Positions 9,820-22,308 are shown, numbered from the stretch's first letter. The stretch is 64,000 bases of DNA from Pseudisothecium myosuroides (GCA_951799445.1 OX637294.1:20919452-20983451); one strand, 5' to 3'. Numbers and translations: made by a program. The notes: a model not told the origin generated them from the letters alone.

Positions 9820-10215
9820 AGGACGTCAGACGTTTGCAATCCCGTGTGCAAAAATCAGCTTTCAATTGGCTTCCCTCCATGAATCCACAGTCGTATAATT
9901 TGGTACATAAATTTCCTTGACCAAAAAAAGTGAGAAAAACAGGGGATTTGGATGAACAGATTCCCCTGTTTCAGAAGGTAGTTTTACTCCTGGGACTTGA
10001 AATGGCCTTCATTTATCTCGCGTGTGATTGAACCACCAGTGCATCCATACACATGGATGACAAAATTGTGCTTTAGAAAAATAGTTGTTGAGCAACCAAG
10101 ATGATTATTGGCGATCCTCAAGTCCATTTCGGCATCTCCCAGCGCTTTAATTCCAAGCATTGAACAGTCTCAATCTTAAGCAGCTACTATCAATTAGCTG
10201 AGTCCATCTGTTACG
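9820..10215 (+). repeat. Downstream duplicated segment, copy 1
   Basis: It shares an ordered series of short matches with 11190-11605: GACGTCAGACGTTTGCAA/GTTCGGACAATTGCAA, CTTCCCTCCATGAATCCA/TTTCCCTCCGATCCATGG, TTTCCTTGAC, a TTGAAATGGCC/TTGAACTGGCC block, GATCCTCAAG/GATCCTCCAG and CAGCGCTTTAATTCCAAGCATTGAAC/CAGCGCTTGAAATTCCAAACACTGAAC. It is non-coding and diverged. Confidence 0.6.
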
Positions 10216-11189
10216 TGGTGCGATGGTGGCCACGCTGTAGAAGCAGTATAACTCGAAGAATCACTTGAATGAACAGCAAGCCTTGAGCTCTTCCAACATC
10301 TGAAACTACCATTGAAGTTGAAATATGACTCACGCTGAATGGTGTGCTTTATCCAGATGGAGGGTTCAATGGCACCTTGCATTATTAATATTGATGATAT
10401 TACCTCAGAATCATGCAATTGGTAGACTGGAGCATTTCAAGAGTACTGAACGTTTTATTTGAGCTGGTGCTGAAATCTAAAGCAAGATGGTCGTATTTTG
10501 CTGCAATGGCAATGCAAATTTTAGAGCATTACATATGTAACATTCAAGTGTTTGGAGTTCTAAAATCCGCAACAATTTTTAAATTCAGTTGAAGTGTGTT
10601 AAGAAAATTCTATTGTAAGAAAAATTGCTCTGATACTTACCGGGTTTGTTGCTTCCAACGTTACCATTTTAGTGACGAAACGCTTAGAAGAAACTTTTCA
10701 TTGCCTATAGTTCTATTTTGCCGTCATTATTTAGTATGAAAATGCTTAAGAAATGTCGATCCAACCACCACTTGTAGTCTAATCAAATTGGAGCTTTGGC
10801 ATTTTCATGAATTGTTGCTTCTCTGACACGCTTAAGTCTTAACGCTAATAGACGCTAATAGACGCTATTTAACGAAATTGACGATACCTGCGGTTAAATT
10901 ATGCAAGCGTGAAGACAGAATATTGCAAAATCCCGAATTATTCCAATCGTGAAGTATCTTTTTCGATCATGCGAGCTGAGGTCTTGGACCCATTTTCGGA
11001 TTCCAAGTATGTGGACATACTTAAGTTTTGCAAGGTCCTTGTAAGTACGTTCAGTGACGTCCTAGCCTGCTTGCTGGACTGTCTTGATGATAATATCCAT
11101 CTTGATCCATTGGAAACATGCACGCGCGCATATCTTAGCTTGCCTGTCGATCGATCTTGAATCTCACGAACACGAGTTTCAATCCACAA
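10216..11189. other. Spacer between the duplicated segments
   Basis: It holds short open frames (for example 10909-11160) with no recognisable domain. TAATAGACGCTA is repeated at 10850-10866. I see no gene I can support. Confidence 0.35.
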
Positions 11190-11605
11190 GGAGTTCGGAC
11201 AATTGCAACTACGTGTGTGGAACTATATGAGCATGGATTTCCCTCCGATCCATGGCTTAACAACGAAGAGATGTGCTACTTGTATTTCCTTGACAGAGAA
11301 GGCTGGGGAGAAAACAAGGGATTGAAAAAACACATATATTTCCCCGCCTCTCTAGCTTGCCTAGCTTTCCTCCTGTGATTTGAACTGGCCGTCGTAAATT
11401 ACTTATCTGCATCGATACACAATCGTGCACGACAAGACATTACTTTACGAAATTAGATAGTTGCTTGTAAAGTAAGATGCATCACATGATTCTTGGTGAT
11501 CCTCCAGTGAAGAATTATATTGCTGCAGCGCCCATCGCCAGCGCTTGAAATTCCAAACACTGAACTGTCCTCTGGAGCTCCTACTGATAATATAATTTTC
11601 CACAC
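11190..11605 (+). repeat. Downstream duplicated segment, copy 2
   Basis: Diverged partner of 9820-10215, offset by about 1.37 kb. Together with the doubled promoter region it suggests that this locus has been duplicated more than once and mostly decayed. Confidence 0.6.
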
Positions 11606-12130
11606 AGCCACATTAGTCTGTAGCGGGATCATGGTCTGCGTTTTTGAAATCAATCAGTGGTTGAACTCAAGGATTTTTTTTGTCTTATTATTTTTTAACA
11701 AATAATATGATTAAGTTGGTCACTTGGTGCTTCATGATAATTGTGTGTAGCTTCAAATCAAATCAATTCAAGTAGAGGTGGGAAGAAAAAAAACTTACAA
11801 AATCTGAAAGACATGATATTTAGTTTCATCTCAAACCATAATTTATTTTGCCTCAAAAATTCTAAAATAATCTACTTTTTTTTCCACCTACTATGCTCTA
11901 TTAGGTATGGTTTTGGTAAACCAATTTATAGCCCCAACCCCTTGGCCAAAATAAATCCTTGACCCTTATTTTGTAGGTAGTTAAATTTGTGTTTCAATCA
12001 TTATTTGTCTTTACTCACTGCAGAACTCCATTCTTTGTAAATAACAAGTTTCAACAATTTCATCTAAGGCCAAGCATACAAGTTAGTTTTCTCTATTTGC
12101 TCTTGTATATGTGACTTTGCTAAATTATTG
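11606..12130. other. AT-rich spacer
   Basis: No gene, RNA or transposon ends recognised. Confidence 0.35.
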
Positions 12131-12504
12131 TACCCATGGGCAATTTCGTTAAAATGGCAGTATTCCAAGTGCCACTTTGACAGTGTGCCATTTTCACCAT
12201 CTAGGATAGATATAGATTTCAGAACAGCCGTTCTAAACCATCTAGGACAGGTATAGATTTCAAAACAACTGTTCTGAACTGTTTTCATGCCATTTAAAAA
12301 AAATATCGCCATTTTAACGAAATTGCCTATACCCGGCTATCAGGATTGACACTTCATGTTGAATAATTAATTAAAGTTGAGAAATTAACTTTGCGAGATG
12401 CAAAAAAATAGGAATATTCACTCAAAATTTGTGTTTTCACCATCCCTAACATACCGACACCCAATTTTAAAATTATTTTTTACCAACCCTGATAGCCGAG
12501 TATA
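12131..12504. mobile_element. MITE with TACCCGGCTATCAGG ends, interrupted by a second MITE
   Basis: The right end CCTGATAGCCGAGTATA (12488-12504) is the inverted form of the left end TACCCGGCTATCAGG. That left end is split: its first bases (12131-12135) lie before the inner MITE and the rest starts at 12331. With the inner element removed the two ends align well. It is non-coding and sits just upstream of the CGL160 transcription unit. Confidence 0.6.
12136..12330. mobile_element. Inner MITE with ATGGGCAATTTCG ends
   Basis: Inverted ends ATGGGCAATTTCGTTAAAAT / ATAGGCAATTTCGTTAAAAT enclose 195 bp. ACCC occurs directly outside both ends (12132-12135, 12331-12334), suggesting a 4-bp target duplication. 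The inside carries a doubled CTAGGACAG/GGTATAGATTTC block. A degraded copy lies at 55880-55985. Confidence 0.65.
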
Positions 12505-12881
12505 AAGAATACAAGTGCACAGATGTATAAAGCCCCTATATTGGGCGTTGAGTAGGCCTTAAAATTCTAGGGCCAATCACAAGCCCTGCACACTTACCAA
12601 GTGCGCATTCACAAAAGACAACCTCCCAAGCATGTTGTAACACACTAATAAGGTAAATTAGTGAAGCTTTCCATCCGACGAGAATCATCCACGAACGAAT
12701 GGAACCGCCCCCTCACCGCAGACGACCACGACGGAAGCTAAGCTCGCAGACCCAACATAGCCACACAATCGCACAAAATTCCTGTCGGATAACAAAATCC
12801 CCGCACGCAATGCAACAATTTCTTCAAGCTATGGCAGAAATTTCACTACCACAGCTCTTTCGCTGCCCTTCACCAGCATAA

Positions 12882-13416
12882 GTCAACATAAATCGCCGCT
12901 CTTCACCCGCCTCTCTCGGTGAGCTTCCTTTGCCATTTCTCTACTAATTCAACTCACACACTTCAATCATCACAACATTGTCGAAGAATCTTCTGCCATT
13001 CCTTGTTTTGTTTCCCTCGCAGAAAAAAATTAAGCTAGAAACCACTACATTTGGAACGTCTCGTGGGCTTCTGTTGAATTTTCGCTTTCGTTGTGTTGGG
13101 TTTCCGTGAATTCGTTGTGATTCGATCAAGTTTGGAATTTGATTTCAAGTTAACATAATCCACCGCTCTTCACCCGCCTCTGTCGGTGAGCTTCCTTTTG
13201 CCATTTCTCGACTAATTCAACTCATACACTTCAATCATCCATCACAACATTGTCCAAGAATCTACTGCCATTCCTTGTTTGGTCTCCCTCGCAAGAAAAA
13301 ACTAAGCAAGAATCCCTTACATTTGGAAGGTTTCGTGGGCTAGCATTGAATTTTCTCTTTGGTTGTGTTGGGTTTCCTAGAATTCGTTGTGATTTTGATC
13401 AACTTTGGGATTTTGA
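12882..13416 (+). repeat. Two tandem 267-bp repeats in the CGL160 leader
   Basis: Copy 1 (12882-13148) and copy 2 (13149-13416) are about 90% alike by eye. Both contain CACCGCTCTTCACCCGCCTC or its near match, ending in TCG|GTGAGC. This is a strong splice-donor match, at 12919 in copy 1 and 13186 in copy 2. The leader therefore has two equivalent 5' splice sites. Confidence 0.85.
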
Positions 13417-13599
13417 TTTCAATTCGAATTCGGTGGAAATCGTTTTGTGTGTTTTAGTGTCGTTGATGATAGTTGGATTCGAATTTGAGCTTCAGTTATG
13501 GTGTTTATGGGTGGCAGATTTCGTGGGGTGTGAATTGATTGTAACTCGACAATCTTGGGGAGTTGATTGCCTCCCTCAAGGATCGAGAAAGTCAAATTG

Positions 13600-14192
13600 A
13601 GTCTTTTTTTGTTGTGTAGGTCGTATGGGACTCTCTTTTGTCTAACTTTTTTGCAGTCTCTCTCGAACATATGCCAAGTTTTTCACTGACTCGGGTGATG
13701 AATAGAACTTCCTTTCTTCTGTATTACCGAGTTTGCAAGATATGATCAATTGCATTCGTTGTTATAAAGAATTGAGTCTTTGATGTTTAAGGGGTTGCAG
13801 AGGAGGTATCGGAACCAAGCTCTTTTATGTCCAACTTTATTTCAGCTTCTCACCATTACATGCCATATTTTCCACTGCCTCTGATGATGAATAAGACTTC
13901 CTTCGTCTGAATTACTGATTCTTCTCAGTATAATTTATTGCATCCGTTGTTGTAAAGAATCGAGTCCTTGATCCTTTAGGGTTTGCAGAACAGATTTCGG
14001 AACCAAGCTCCTTTATGTCCAACATTTATTTTAGTATCTCACCAACACATGCCATGGTTTTCACTGACTTTGATGATGAATAAAACTTTCCTCCTTCTGA
14101 CTCATATGATCTCACCATTTGATTCTTCACCATGCGATCAATTGCATTCGTTGTTGTGAAGAATTGTGTCCTTGATTTTTTAGTGTTTGCAG
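13600..14192 (+). repeat. Three tandem ~195-bp repeats ending in splice acceptors
   Basis: Units are about 13600-13800, 13801-13988 and 13989-14192. Each contains CGGAACCAAGCTC (units 2 and 3), ACATGCCA, TGATGAATA, TTGCATTCGTTGTT and GAATTGAGTC, and ends in TTTGCAG or TTGCAG followed by a purine. The third acceptor (14192) lies 25 bases before the CGL160 start codon. Confidence 0.85.
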
Positions 14193-14217
14193 AAGAGGTT
14201 TCATAATCGAGCTCGAG

Positions 14218-17200
14218 ATGTATCTCTCGGCAGCTTCAAGCTTGCAGCTGCGATGCAGTACCACCAATCCCTTAATGGTGCGAAGTGCATCCGCTTCGCA
14301 AGAAGCGAGGGGCGACTCCAGCGGGTCGGCCGAGCGGCCGCGTCTGGCGCCCAAGGTGAAGCCCAAGGAGAAGTGGATCAAAGGCGATGGACCAGGGGAA
14401 TACGGCGGTCCACCCATTGATGTCAAAATCCGCCCGTCGTGGGGCGGAGGTCCCAAGGAGGACCCCTTGGCGGACACCGGCGAATACATTTGGAAGAAGA
14501 CTTGGCAGCCGTTTGTAGAAACTCCGCCTTCGGAAATGAAACCCCCGCCTCCTCCGGTAACTAACTTGTGCGCTTCTTCTCATGTTCAGCGCAATTAGGG
14601 TTTCGTAAGGGTTTTAGAAGGGTTTGGCTGTAGGGGTTTAGAAGGGTTTTACACTCCAGGAGATTTTGTTCATGAAGTGCTATGCTCGTGGATGGGTTGA
14701 ATTTGATGTACTGGATATTATTTGCGTCACTTGAAACTTTCGTGCATGTGTTGGAATGTGATTTTGGGAGATCAGTGTAATGCTGTGGAGAGATCACTTG
14801 CCAAATCTGTTGAGATCAAATTTTTGTTTCTAAGAATGAGTTTCTTAGGGTGACTTTGAAGTTGACGGGACAATGTGCAACCCCATTTATTTCCATTCAA
14901 AGATGAGTGGCCATACGCATTTAGCCAACTTGCGCTTGCACCACCTGCTAATTGAAGGCCTGCAAGTGTGAGTCGATGTTGGTAACAACTAGGGTGAGAA
15001 GCCCTGGTTAGGTGATGGGATCAGGTCTCCAATAGTTATTAGTATCATCCATACACTAATGTGCGGTTTTTTTTCTTGAATTTGTGGTTTTGAAGGAAGT
15101 TGAGCCAGATTCTGGGTTCCTTAGCTTGAATCGCGCAATTGCTCTGGACAGGTATTATTTTCAGGCAGTTGTTTTCAGCTTTGATTCATGTTGGTATGCG
15201 TTCATGGAAGTTTCTAGTGTTTCTTATGGTATTATGTCTATGTAACCTCTTGAAATTGAAAGTAATGATGAGAGGTTTCATTTGCAGTATGGACATAGAT
15301 TTGAGTAAGGAACTTATGCAACCGTCGAAGGCCACGTTAAATCGCCAAGTTGCAGCTGCTCGCCAGGCTTCTTCATTAAATCTTGCTGCTAAGGTACAAA
15401 TCTTTCTTTTTCTGCCTTTATGAAGTAGGTAATGCTAATCAAGGACAGGGTTCTCAAAAATGATTTGCAAGTTATTACCTACTGAGAGATATGGTGAGAG
15501 ATACGGTAGTTACTAATTTTCAAATAATTTTGTGATTGCAATTATCGGACATGAAGCTAGTGCAAATGACATTTTAAACTTAAACCAAACTTTGATCCCT
15601 CCTATTCATTTTTGGCACTTAACTCGCAAAATTCAACTTCACAATCTTTAAGATCTTGATGTGTTTGTCCTATCCTCAAATCCTCAGTATGTTATGAGAT
15701 TATAATACGGTAGTAGAATTTTTAGACTTTCAAAGTTCAATATTCCTCTTTGACCTACAGTAGTGCGTTTGAGTCTTATTGGTCGCATATCTTCTAAATT
15801 AGATTCTTTAGTCGGATGTAAGTTATGGGTTCTGCTACTACTCTCAACTGTTGAGACTCTGCCACATTTGCTTCAAAATCCTTCATTGACATTATTGATG
15901 GAATATTGAAGCTATTGACCTACTGAATCTTGTTTGGCATGTGGTAGTTGAAAGAGGAAAATAAAACAAGGTGGCGGTTTGCCCCAACAAAGCGTGAAGA
16001 GGAGCAATGGGCCCGTGCCAATAAGTCCGTTTCTGGTGGCACGGTATTCTTTCTCTACCTAGGTTCTAGTTCTGAGAATATCAATATTTATATCTCTCCA
16101 TCTTTTATGAGCCGTTGTTTCTTCAACTTAGGTTGGAAATGTTCCAATTTAGTAAAATATGTATTCTTTTGGATACTGTACAAATTCATTATGATCTGTT
16201 GAAGTTTGAAGTAATAGAGTCCCAATTTTTAGACTACTCTTGAACCGTGAGTTCATGGAAACATCATTGCCTGCAATAGAGCCTAGAAGTTGCACTGTGA
16301 TCTCATTTCTTACAAGTCACATGTTCGGAGGATTCTTTCATTGTAAATGAGCAACTATGAAACCCACGCAATTGGGTTCCTTCCGCAAGTTCTGATCCAA
16401 TTAATTTTTTTCAGGAGAAGTTGATGAAGGATGTGAATAAGAAGAGGGTAGATCCTGTCAAGGATGCAGCTATTGCGAGAAATCGCTATCTCAAGGTGTG
16501 TATATTGCACACAAGCAATGCTTCCTATGAAGGGTCTTGCATTATGCACTTCGAACTCTCAATTTTAATACATTGGTCACCCAACTATAGAAGGGAGATA
16601 CTTAATTGTTTGCACACGTGTGTCTCCTCTATCCATCAAGCTTTTGTTATACCTGGGTGTCTACATATGATAGAAAATGTAAGGATTTACTAGGTTTTTT
16701 ATGCACCTACCAGTGATTTTGCCTTTGTTCTTATGACCGCCTTAGTTCTAACTACCTCGACTCTTGGTTAATTTAATTACCATGGACAAACTTAATTCTT
16801 ACATGTTTCATACTACAGATGTCATTCTCAGTTCTGTATTCTGATTGTGTCCATCTGATTATTGGTACTTGCAGCTCAAACAAGACCTTCAATTTACTAC
16901 CCTGGCAATAGGGGGCGCCAGTTTAGCGGGGACCTATTTTGCTTATTCCCCACAGATTGCAGCCAGGTTTTCAGCCTAACTTTTCAGTATGGCAAAATCT
17001 TTCACTTTGTTCTGTTGCATCTTTTGTACTTCGTTCAGTTTTATATTGCATTTTCAATATCAACTTCGCTGATGAATGCGTACATCCATAAGGATCGTTG
17101 CACTGCATCTGTAACCATTTGATCTCGAATTTTAGCTATTTTGGAACAATCATGGCGTCTCTTTCATGCGCGCTGCTGTACTCTTAAGCAGATGTCGGAG

Positions 17201-18065
17201 CTGAATTTGGTTTGTAAGAAGAACTGCTACGATTGAGAAGCTTAATATTGAGAAATATTGTTTCTGCTGCAGTTATGGAGTTGGGCTGGTCGGGGCACTT
17301 GCATATATTCGCATGCTTGGAAATAGCGTTGACGGCCTTGGGAGAGGAGATGCATCAGGGGCTATGAAGTAAGTAGAGTATGTGGAAGCTCTCCACATTT
17401 CCTTGGACCTGCACAGCCAATTCCGCTATCTGAATGGAACATGACATTCTAGAGCAATGTTGACCGCCCATTATTTTCACTGTAACTCCACTGGTTTGCT
17501 GTAATTAGGCTTTCTTATTATAGTAAGAAAGTCTAATATAGCGAACCAGTGGAGTTGACTGACGCCAATGCTTTCATTCTTGAACTCAATATGTGTAACG
17601 ATCTGCGGCGAGAGAAAGATGTCGAAGAATTGAAGCATCTTGATATCCTGATTCTTACTTGAATTAGCAGTAGACCTAACTAATGATATTCGCAGCTTCT
17701 TTCAAGACTCTTATGAACTGTCTTCTTATGTGAGATATCTATTGCGCGCAGGGGTGCAATGGGGCAACCTCGTATACTGGTGCCAGTGCTACTAGTAATG
17801 CTATTCAACAGATGGAATGCGTACGTTGAATAGAGCCCTTGCTTATATGCCAACGGTCATTTGTTTGCAAGTTCGCCATTGCAGTTTTACTATTTTAGTT
17901 GACATGAGGCTGTGTAAGTGCAGATTGGCAGTACCACAATATGATGCGATTCCGCTGCAGCTTATTCCCATGTTGGTGGGCTTCTTCACGTACAAAGCAG
18001 CCACATTTGTCGAAACTTTTAAGGAGCTTCTTCCAAAATCAGACGAAGAGGACAACGACGCATAA
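14218..18065 (+). CDS. CGL160: CGL160-type thylakoid ATP-synthase assembly factor
   Basis: Nine coding exons: 14218-14556, 15096-15151, 15288-15393, 15948-16043, 16415-16495, 16875-16966, 17273-17368, 17752-17820 and 17924-18065. They give 358 residues, close to the Arabidopsis protein. All introns are GT-AG and the phases join without a break. A chloroplast transit peptide (about 1-45) is followed by the CGL160 signature EKWIKGDGPGEYGGPP (51-66) and WGGGPKEDPL. Then come SGFLSLNRA, MDIDLSKEL and WRFAPTKREEEQWARA. The C-terminal UncI/Atp1-like part has four hydrophobic segments (about 229-250, 258-275, 297-312, 324-343), with RMLGNSVDGLG and QPRILVPV...MLFNRWN. In Arabidopsis this thylakoid protein promotes CFo c-ring formation and attachment of CF1. 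The last exon must use the CAG at 17921-17923, since the next one (17931) puts a stop in frame. The leader has duplicated splice sites. Confidence 0.93.
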
Positions 18066-18597
18066 ATGACTTGATTCTTTCTTGCCTCGATTGCTTCCCT
18101 ACTATTCTGATTTCCGAAGGTAACTTCCTTCACGCATATTGCACCCTCTTGCAATGTGGAAATAAGGGAAGTATACCTAATTGCAACCAATGCATCAGAA
18201 TGCGTACCCCATCTTCATTTCAGAACCTATATCTAGAGTTGTCATTCTTCTCTTATTCATGTGGCTTAAATCTAATAAGACAAGAATGACTATCCTTGAT
18301 TTAGGTTCTAAAATATTATACACAGCAACACAATTTGGTGGGGGGGTGCAATTAGGTGTACTTACCTTATTTTATTGCTGAGCTATTCTTCCTCTTCGCT
18401 TCAATTTGAGTCATTGAGGTCCTCTGCTGAATGTGAATGGGCATTACACTATTTTATCACTTCTCGTGGGGTCCTTTTTGGCCTTGAAAATTGGGACCCA
18501 GTTAGTGAGGTGATTTATCATACTAATTAAAATCTGTGTTAAATAATGTTATGGACTTTTACACAACTCAGGATTGTTTTATATGGAAATTTAATCC

Positions 18598-18831
18598 GTG
18601 CTTCTCATGTGCTTGCTCAGGTATTCCGTGCCTCATTTCTCCACATTGGATGTGATTAGACTGACAGGTTATGAATCTGGGCTACCTTTGGATATGCGAA
18701 TTTGGAGGCAAGCTTGTGTTCAATTTTCTAACTGTAATCTGCGTGCAGTATGGTTGGAATTCTATGTAAATGACGATTTTTTCCGAATCAATGCCATTAA
18801 TCCAAGATTCTTACGAATGATGGATTTCTAA
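18598..18831 (+). CDS. Unrecognised open frame, copy A of a duplicated pair
   Basis: 77 codons from an ATG at an almost identical place to the frame at 24214-24447. The two translations differ at a single residue (V versus E) although flanking non-coding sequence differs more. CTCAG directly before GTATTCC could be a splice acceptor. There is no domain I recognise. It may be a fragment of a host exon caught in the duplication, or simply a conserved stretch of repeat DNA. Confidence 0.3.
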   Translation: MLLMCLLRYSVPHFSTLDVIRLTGYESGLPLDMRIWRQACVQFSNCNLRAVWLEFYVNDDFFRINAINPRFLRMMDF

Positions 18832-19945
18832 AGACTATAGTACAGGATTCAATTGCTTGGAGTTCTCAAGCGCTTCAGTTGACGTTGAAGAAGTAGGGCC
18901 ATTGGGTAATGGATTTGAAACTTTCATTGGTGATGAAGTATCAAGTGCTGTAGAATGTTAAGTTCTCTTCACCATCTGACTAAATGAGCCTGTGACTAAG
19001 AACTTGAACACCAATTCCTTCAGTCTTTACTTTTGCTTTTGAGTCTCTTTATGAATGGAATTTTTTATACATATTTTTCAGAGATGCAATCACATTGGTT
19101 TTTTTTAAATTAGATGTTCTTTGTGAAACTTTGAAATTACTATGAATTTTTGAAGAAAAAGTGAAGAAATTCATCTCAATTAAAAAGCTAGCTCAAAAAA
19201 ATCTGGAATTTTCTCCACCAGTGTATTTGACTGTAGAATATCATGGTGCAAACCAACTTTCCGTGTCTTCTACAAACAACTTTCCGTATCTTCTACAAAT
19301 AATTAGAAAATTAGTAGACCACAATTATAGGCTTAAAGCTCAAATAGTAATTAAATATTTAATTTTAGGAAGAAATTATTAATCTAAAATTAGAATAAAA
19401 ATTAAACTTGATAAACTTTGTTTTATGCGATGGACTCAAATCCAAAAGATATTGTTTTTTTTTAATGAAATTGTATTGAACTTTTGAAGTCTTGTGTAAG
19501 CCAAAATGGGTTTTGATAAATTTGGACATCTAAAATGAGGTATAAAATTCTGGTTTTCTTCTTCATATTTTTATTGAGATTATGCAAACAAAAAAACTTT
19601 CAGAAATCTAATTTTTATGACATTCCTAATATGAGACTCTACTCAAATATGAAATCCCTACATCTTCCTTGCAATTGAAACAAAATTTGAGTTATAGGGC
19701 TCAAAACAAAGCCACCTTGTCAAATTTAACTTGGTGATTTTTTTTAGCTAGCTTTAAATTGAGATGAATTTTGAGCCCTATAACTCAAATCCACCTCGTC
19801 AAATTTGAGTTATGGGATTCAATACAAAGTCACCTTATCAAAAGCTTGTGCAATCTTAAAAAAAAAACCATTCTGCTTCACTTTGTAGGCTTTGTTCTTG
19901 CACATACATTATCTTCAAACCACAAATTTTTTATATATGATTCTT

Positions 19946-20880
19946 TTGAGTGATTTGATTCAGATGTTGCTTGAGAAGGGTCCAAAATTGTTCCATTGGA
20001 TTCAAATATAGAGATTGTGCTAGCCATTGGAGGAGCTAAAATGGTTGGGAAGAGAGTCACAATTGAACATTTTTTGCCATATGAATCTAAGTTGCAATTT
20101 TGTACGGTGCTCTATTAGTAGGTTTCTAAAATAATTTTGTGCAAATATTGCTCCATCCTACAGTAGAACCTCTCTTAGTGCATAGTATGCACTAAAAGAG
20201 ATTGTACTTTGAAGCCTTTATTGCTGAACAGTAGTTGGAGGCCTTGTTGTTAGAAGCCATGTGGTTGGAGGCCCTGTAGTTAGAAGCCACGTCAGGTAGT
20301 GAACATTACTGCACCTCTCCTAATGCATAAACCTCTCTTAGTGCATAGTCCCAACAATGTGCACTAAGAGAGGTTCTACCGTACCTTCAATTTGGTACAA
20401 AGCATGCGGCCCAAAACCAATCGTACAACTCTAAATCATGAATGAACCACCACCATGTTTGACAATTTGACAAACATGTTGAGGTTTAGATCTTTCCACT
20501 ACTTTAAACCAACACCATGATCTACTATTTGAATTAAATAAGTTAATCTTGGTTTCAGCGCTGAAAACAACTTATCTCCAATCATCAATGGTCTAATTTT
20601 TTACTTATGAGCAAATCTCAATCTCGCAAGAACATGCCTTCCAATTAGAAGAGGCTTTATTTGTTGCACATGAGCACTCATATTAGCTTCTCTCAAAGCA
20701 CACCTCAAAGTGATGTCTAAGAAGTGTGCACTTATCTTTTCTTGAAGCTGCCTTGCAACTACACTTGCCATTTTGAAACAATGAGCCATGACAAGGTGCA
20801 CATCATGTCGCCTCTCTTACTTTCCTAGAATCCTTGTACGTCCTCCTTTTTGCTTTTCTACTTCACCACTAATCTCCTTT
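19946..20880 (-). pseudogene. Tc1/mariner-like transposase relic, copy A (N-terminal and central part)
   Basis: Reading on the minus strand from about 20880, broken frames give the Tc1 layout. First a helix-turn-helix region with TLRCALREANMSAHV, then KPLLIGRHVLARLRFAH, a degenerate stretch ending WCWFK, and INTERRUPTED remains of the catalytic core. The core is split by the MITE at 20161-20381. It resumes with the LAQSPNLNP-like region, whose C-terminal end is deleted here. Several stops and frameshifts make it inactive. In Tc1 transposases this enzyme cuts at TA sites using a DDE triad. Copy B keeps the C-terminus that A lost. Confidence 0.65.
20161..20381. mobile_element. Pogo-like MITE with TA target duplication
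   Basis: Inverted ends CAGTAGAACCTCTCTTAGTG / CGGTAGAACCTCTCTTAGTG flanked by TA at 20159-20160 and 20382-20383. Copy B of the segmental duplication has the empty site (CATCC-TA-CCTTCAA, TA at 26274-26275), which proves the boundaries and the TA duplication. The CAGTAGAACCTC start resembles pogo/Tigger ends. The inside contains a doubled GTTGGAGGCC...TTAGAAGCCA motif. It is 221 bp and non-coding. Confidence 0.88.
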
Positions 20881-21529
20881 CTCATATGCGCCTATAAGAC
20901 TGACTCATTATAAGTAATGCTACAACCTTACGTGTAGAAGCACTGCTCCTACATTGCACCAATGCTTGGTGTTTTTGTGATTCAATCAACTGAGGTATAT
21001 AGATACAATTGACAAATCAATTCTCACTATAGATTGTATATAGCAAGAGCTACACAATGATCTAAAGACACCCTCAAATTTCGCAACAAAGAGTACACAA
21101 TGAAATTTTGAAATTGGCTAAGAAGCAACAATCAAAACTAATTAGCAACGGCACTTTGCTTCAATGGCAAGTTTCTCAAAACCCCTAGCTTGTATGATGA
21201 CGTGATTTTCATTCACAAAGAAGATTGAATGAATACACACAATGAAGTTTCAATGGGTGACTTATGTGTCATTTAGAAATTTCAGGTCATTAAGAGTGTT
21301 GTAAAGTTGTACTCAATTTTGAGTGTCACTATATGACTTCATCTCTAAAAAATAAAATTTAAAATTTTTCATTCATATCTAGTTGCAAAATGACAGCAAA
21401 CAAAGTAATGGGCAGTGAGGCTTGAAATCAAGGGTCATAGGCCCTTTTTTCCAAGGCTAAAGGGTTCATCCAAGATTCTATTTATGATTACTATCTGCCA
21501 TATAAAATAAACCAGCCCATCACCATTCA
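20881..21529. other. Flank of the Tc1-like relic, present only in copy A
   Basis: AT-rich sequence that may be the 5' end of the Tc1-like element. I could not find a matching terminal inverted repeat. No gene is seen. Confidence 0.3.
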
Positions 21530-21940
21530 TTGCCCAATTCCATCACGGCCAATGTTTGGCCCCAATTCCATTTGTTCAAACATCCAAATCTGTTTCCAGA
21601 AAATATGCAAATCCATTTAAGATTATGACAAAAGTAGTGCATTAATGCCAAAATGGATTAATATGTCAATGCTTGATTGATGAGTACTTAAGTGCCTCTA
21701 GATAAAAAGGCGGTTATAGGTAGTTAATGGGATGCTTATGACTCCACTCTACACATGGTTTTGTATTTTTAGGGTAGACCACTTCAAAAATTCACAGAAA
21801 TTACAATTTTAATCGGAAAATTATAGTTCCACTAGGGTTTGATCCATGAAACAAGCGCACACCTATAAAAAATATGTGCCCCTTTTGAAATCGAACCCAA
21901 GATATTCAAATTCCAAATCAGGGTAGTAATAGACTTGTCT
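21530..21940. repeat. Dispersed repeat, copy 2 of 3 (in copy A)
   Basis: It is allied to 2100-2560 and to its duplicate 26360-26747. It ends where the MITE at 21942 begins. Confidence 0.7.
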
Positions 21941-21941
21941 A

Positions 21942-22257
21942 AGGTAACAGGCTCTGAAATCACACATGATCTAAAATTGCCCACCCTATTGAAATGTACA
22001 CTGCTTGGACATGTAACTATTTCATAGCCTTCAGCAGTGTACATTTTAGGGGGTGGGCGATTCTAGAGCCCTATTGTACTTCAACTTCAAAATTTTATAA
22101 CTAATTCTAAAAAGCTCCAAAAATATGAAACGACTTGGATTAGATGCCAATTCCTCTCGTCTTTCAAGGAAAATTTAATGAAAAATATTTCGAGACGTTT
22201 TACCTTCCCAAAATTCAGTTTCAGCTCTTAGGTGGGCAATTTCTGAACCTGTTACCT
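21942..22257. mobile_element. MITE with AGGTAACAGG ends and TA target duplication
   Basis: The ends AGGTAACAGGCTCTGAAAT and its complement ATTTCTGAACCTGTTACCT enclose 316 bp, with TA on each side (21940-21941, 22258-22259). The duplicated locus has the empty site at 26748-26749 (TTGTC-TA-CCATAG). An internal inverted pair (AATGTACACTGC...GCAGTGTACATT) forms a hairpin near 21993-22047. A second member lies at 27452-27764. Confidence 0.88.
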
Positions 22258-22308
22258 TACCATAGTAACCTCGTATCAAAACTCATTCCAAACTCATCAT
22301 CAGTTTAA

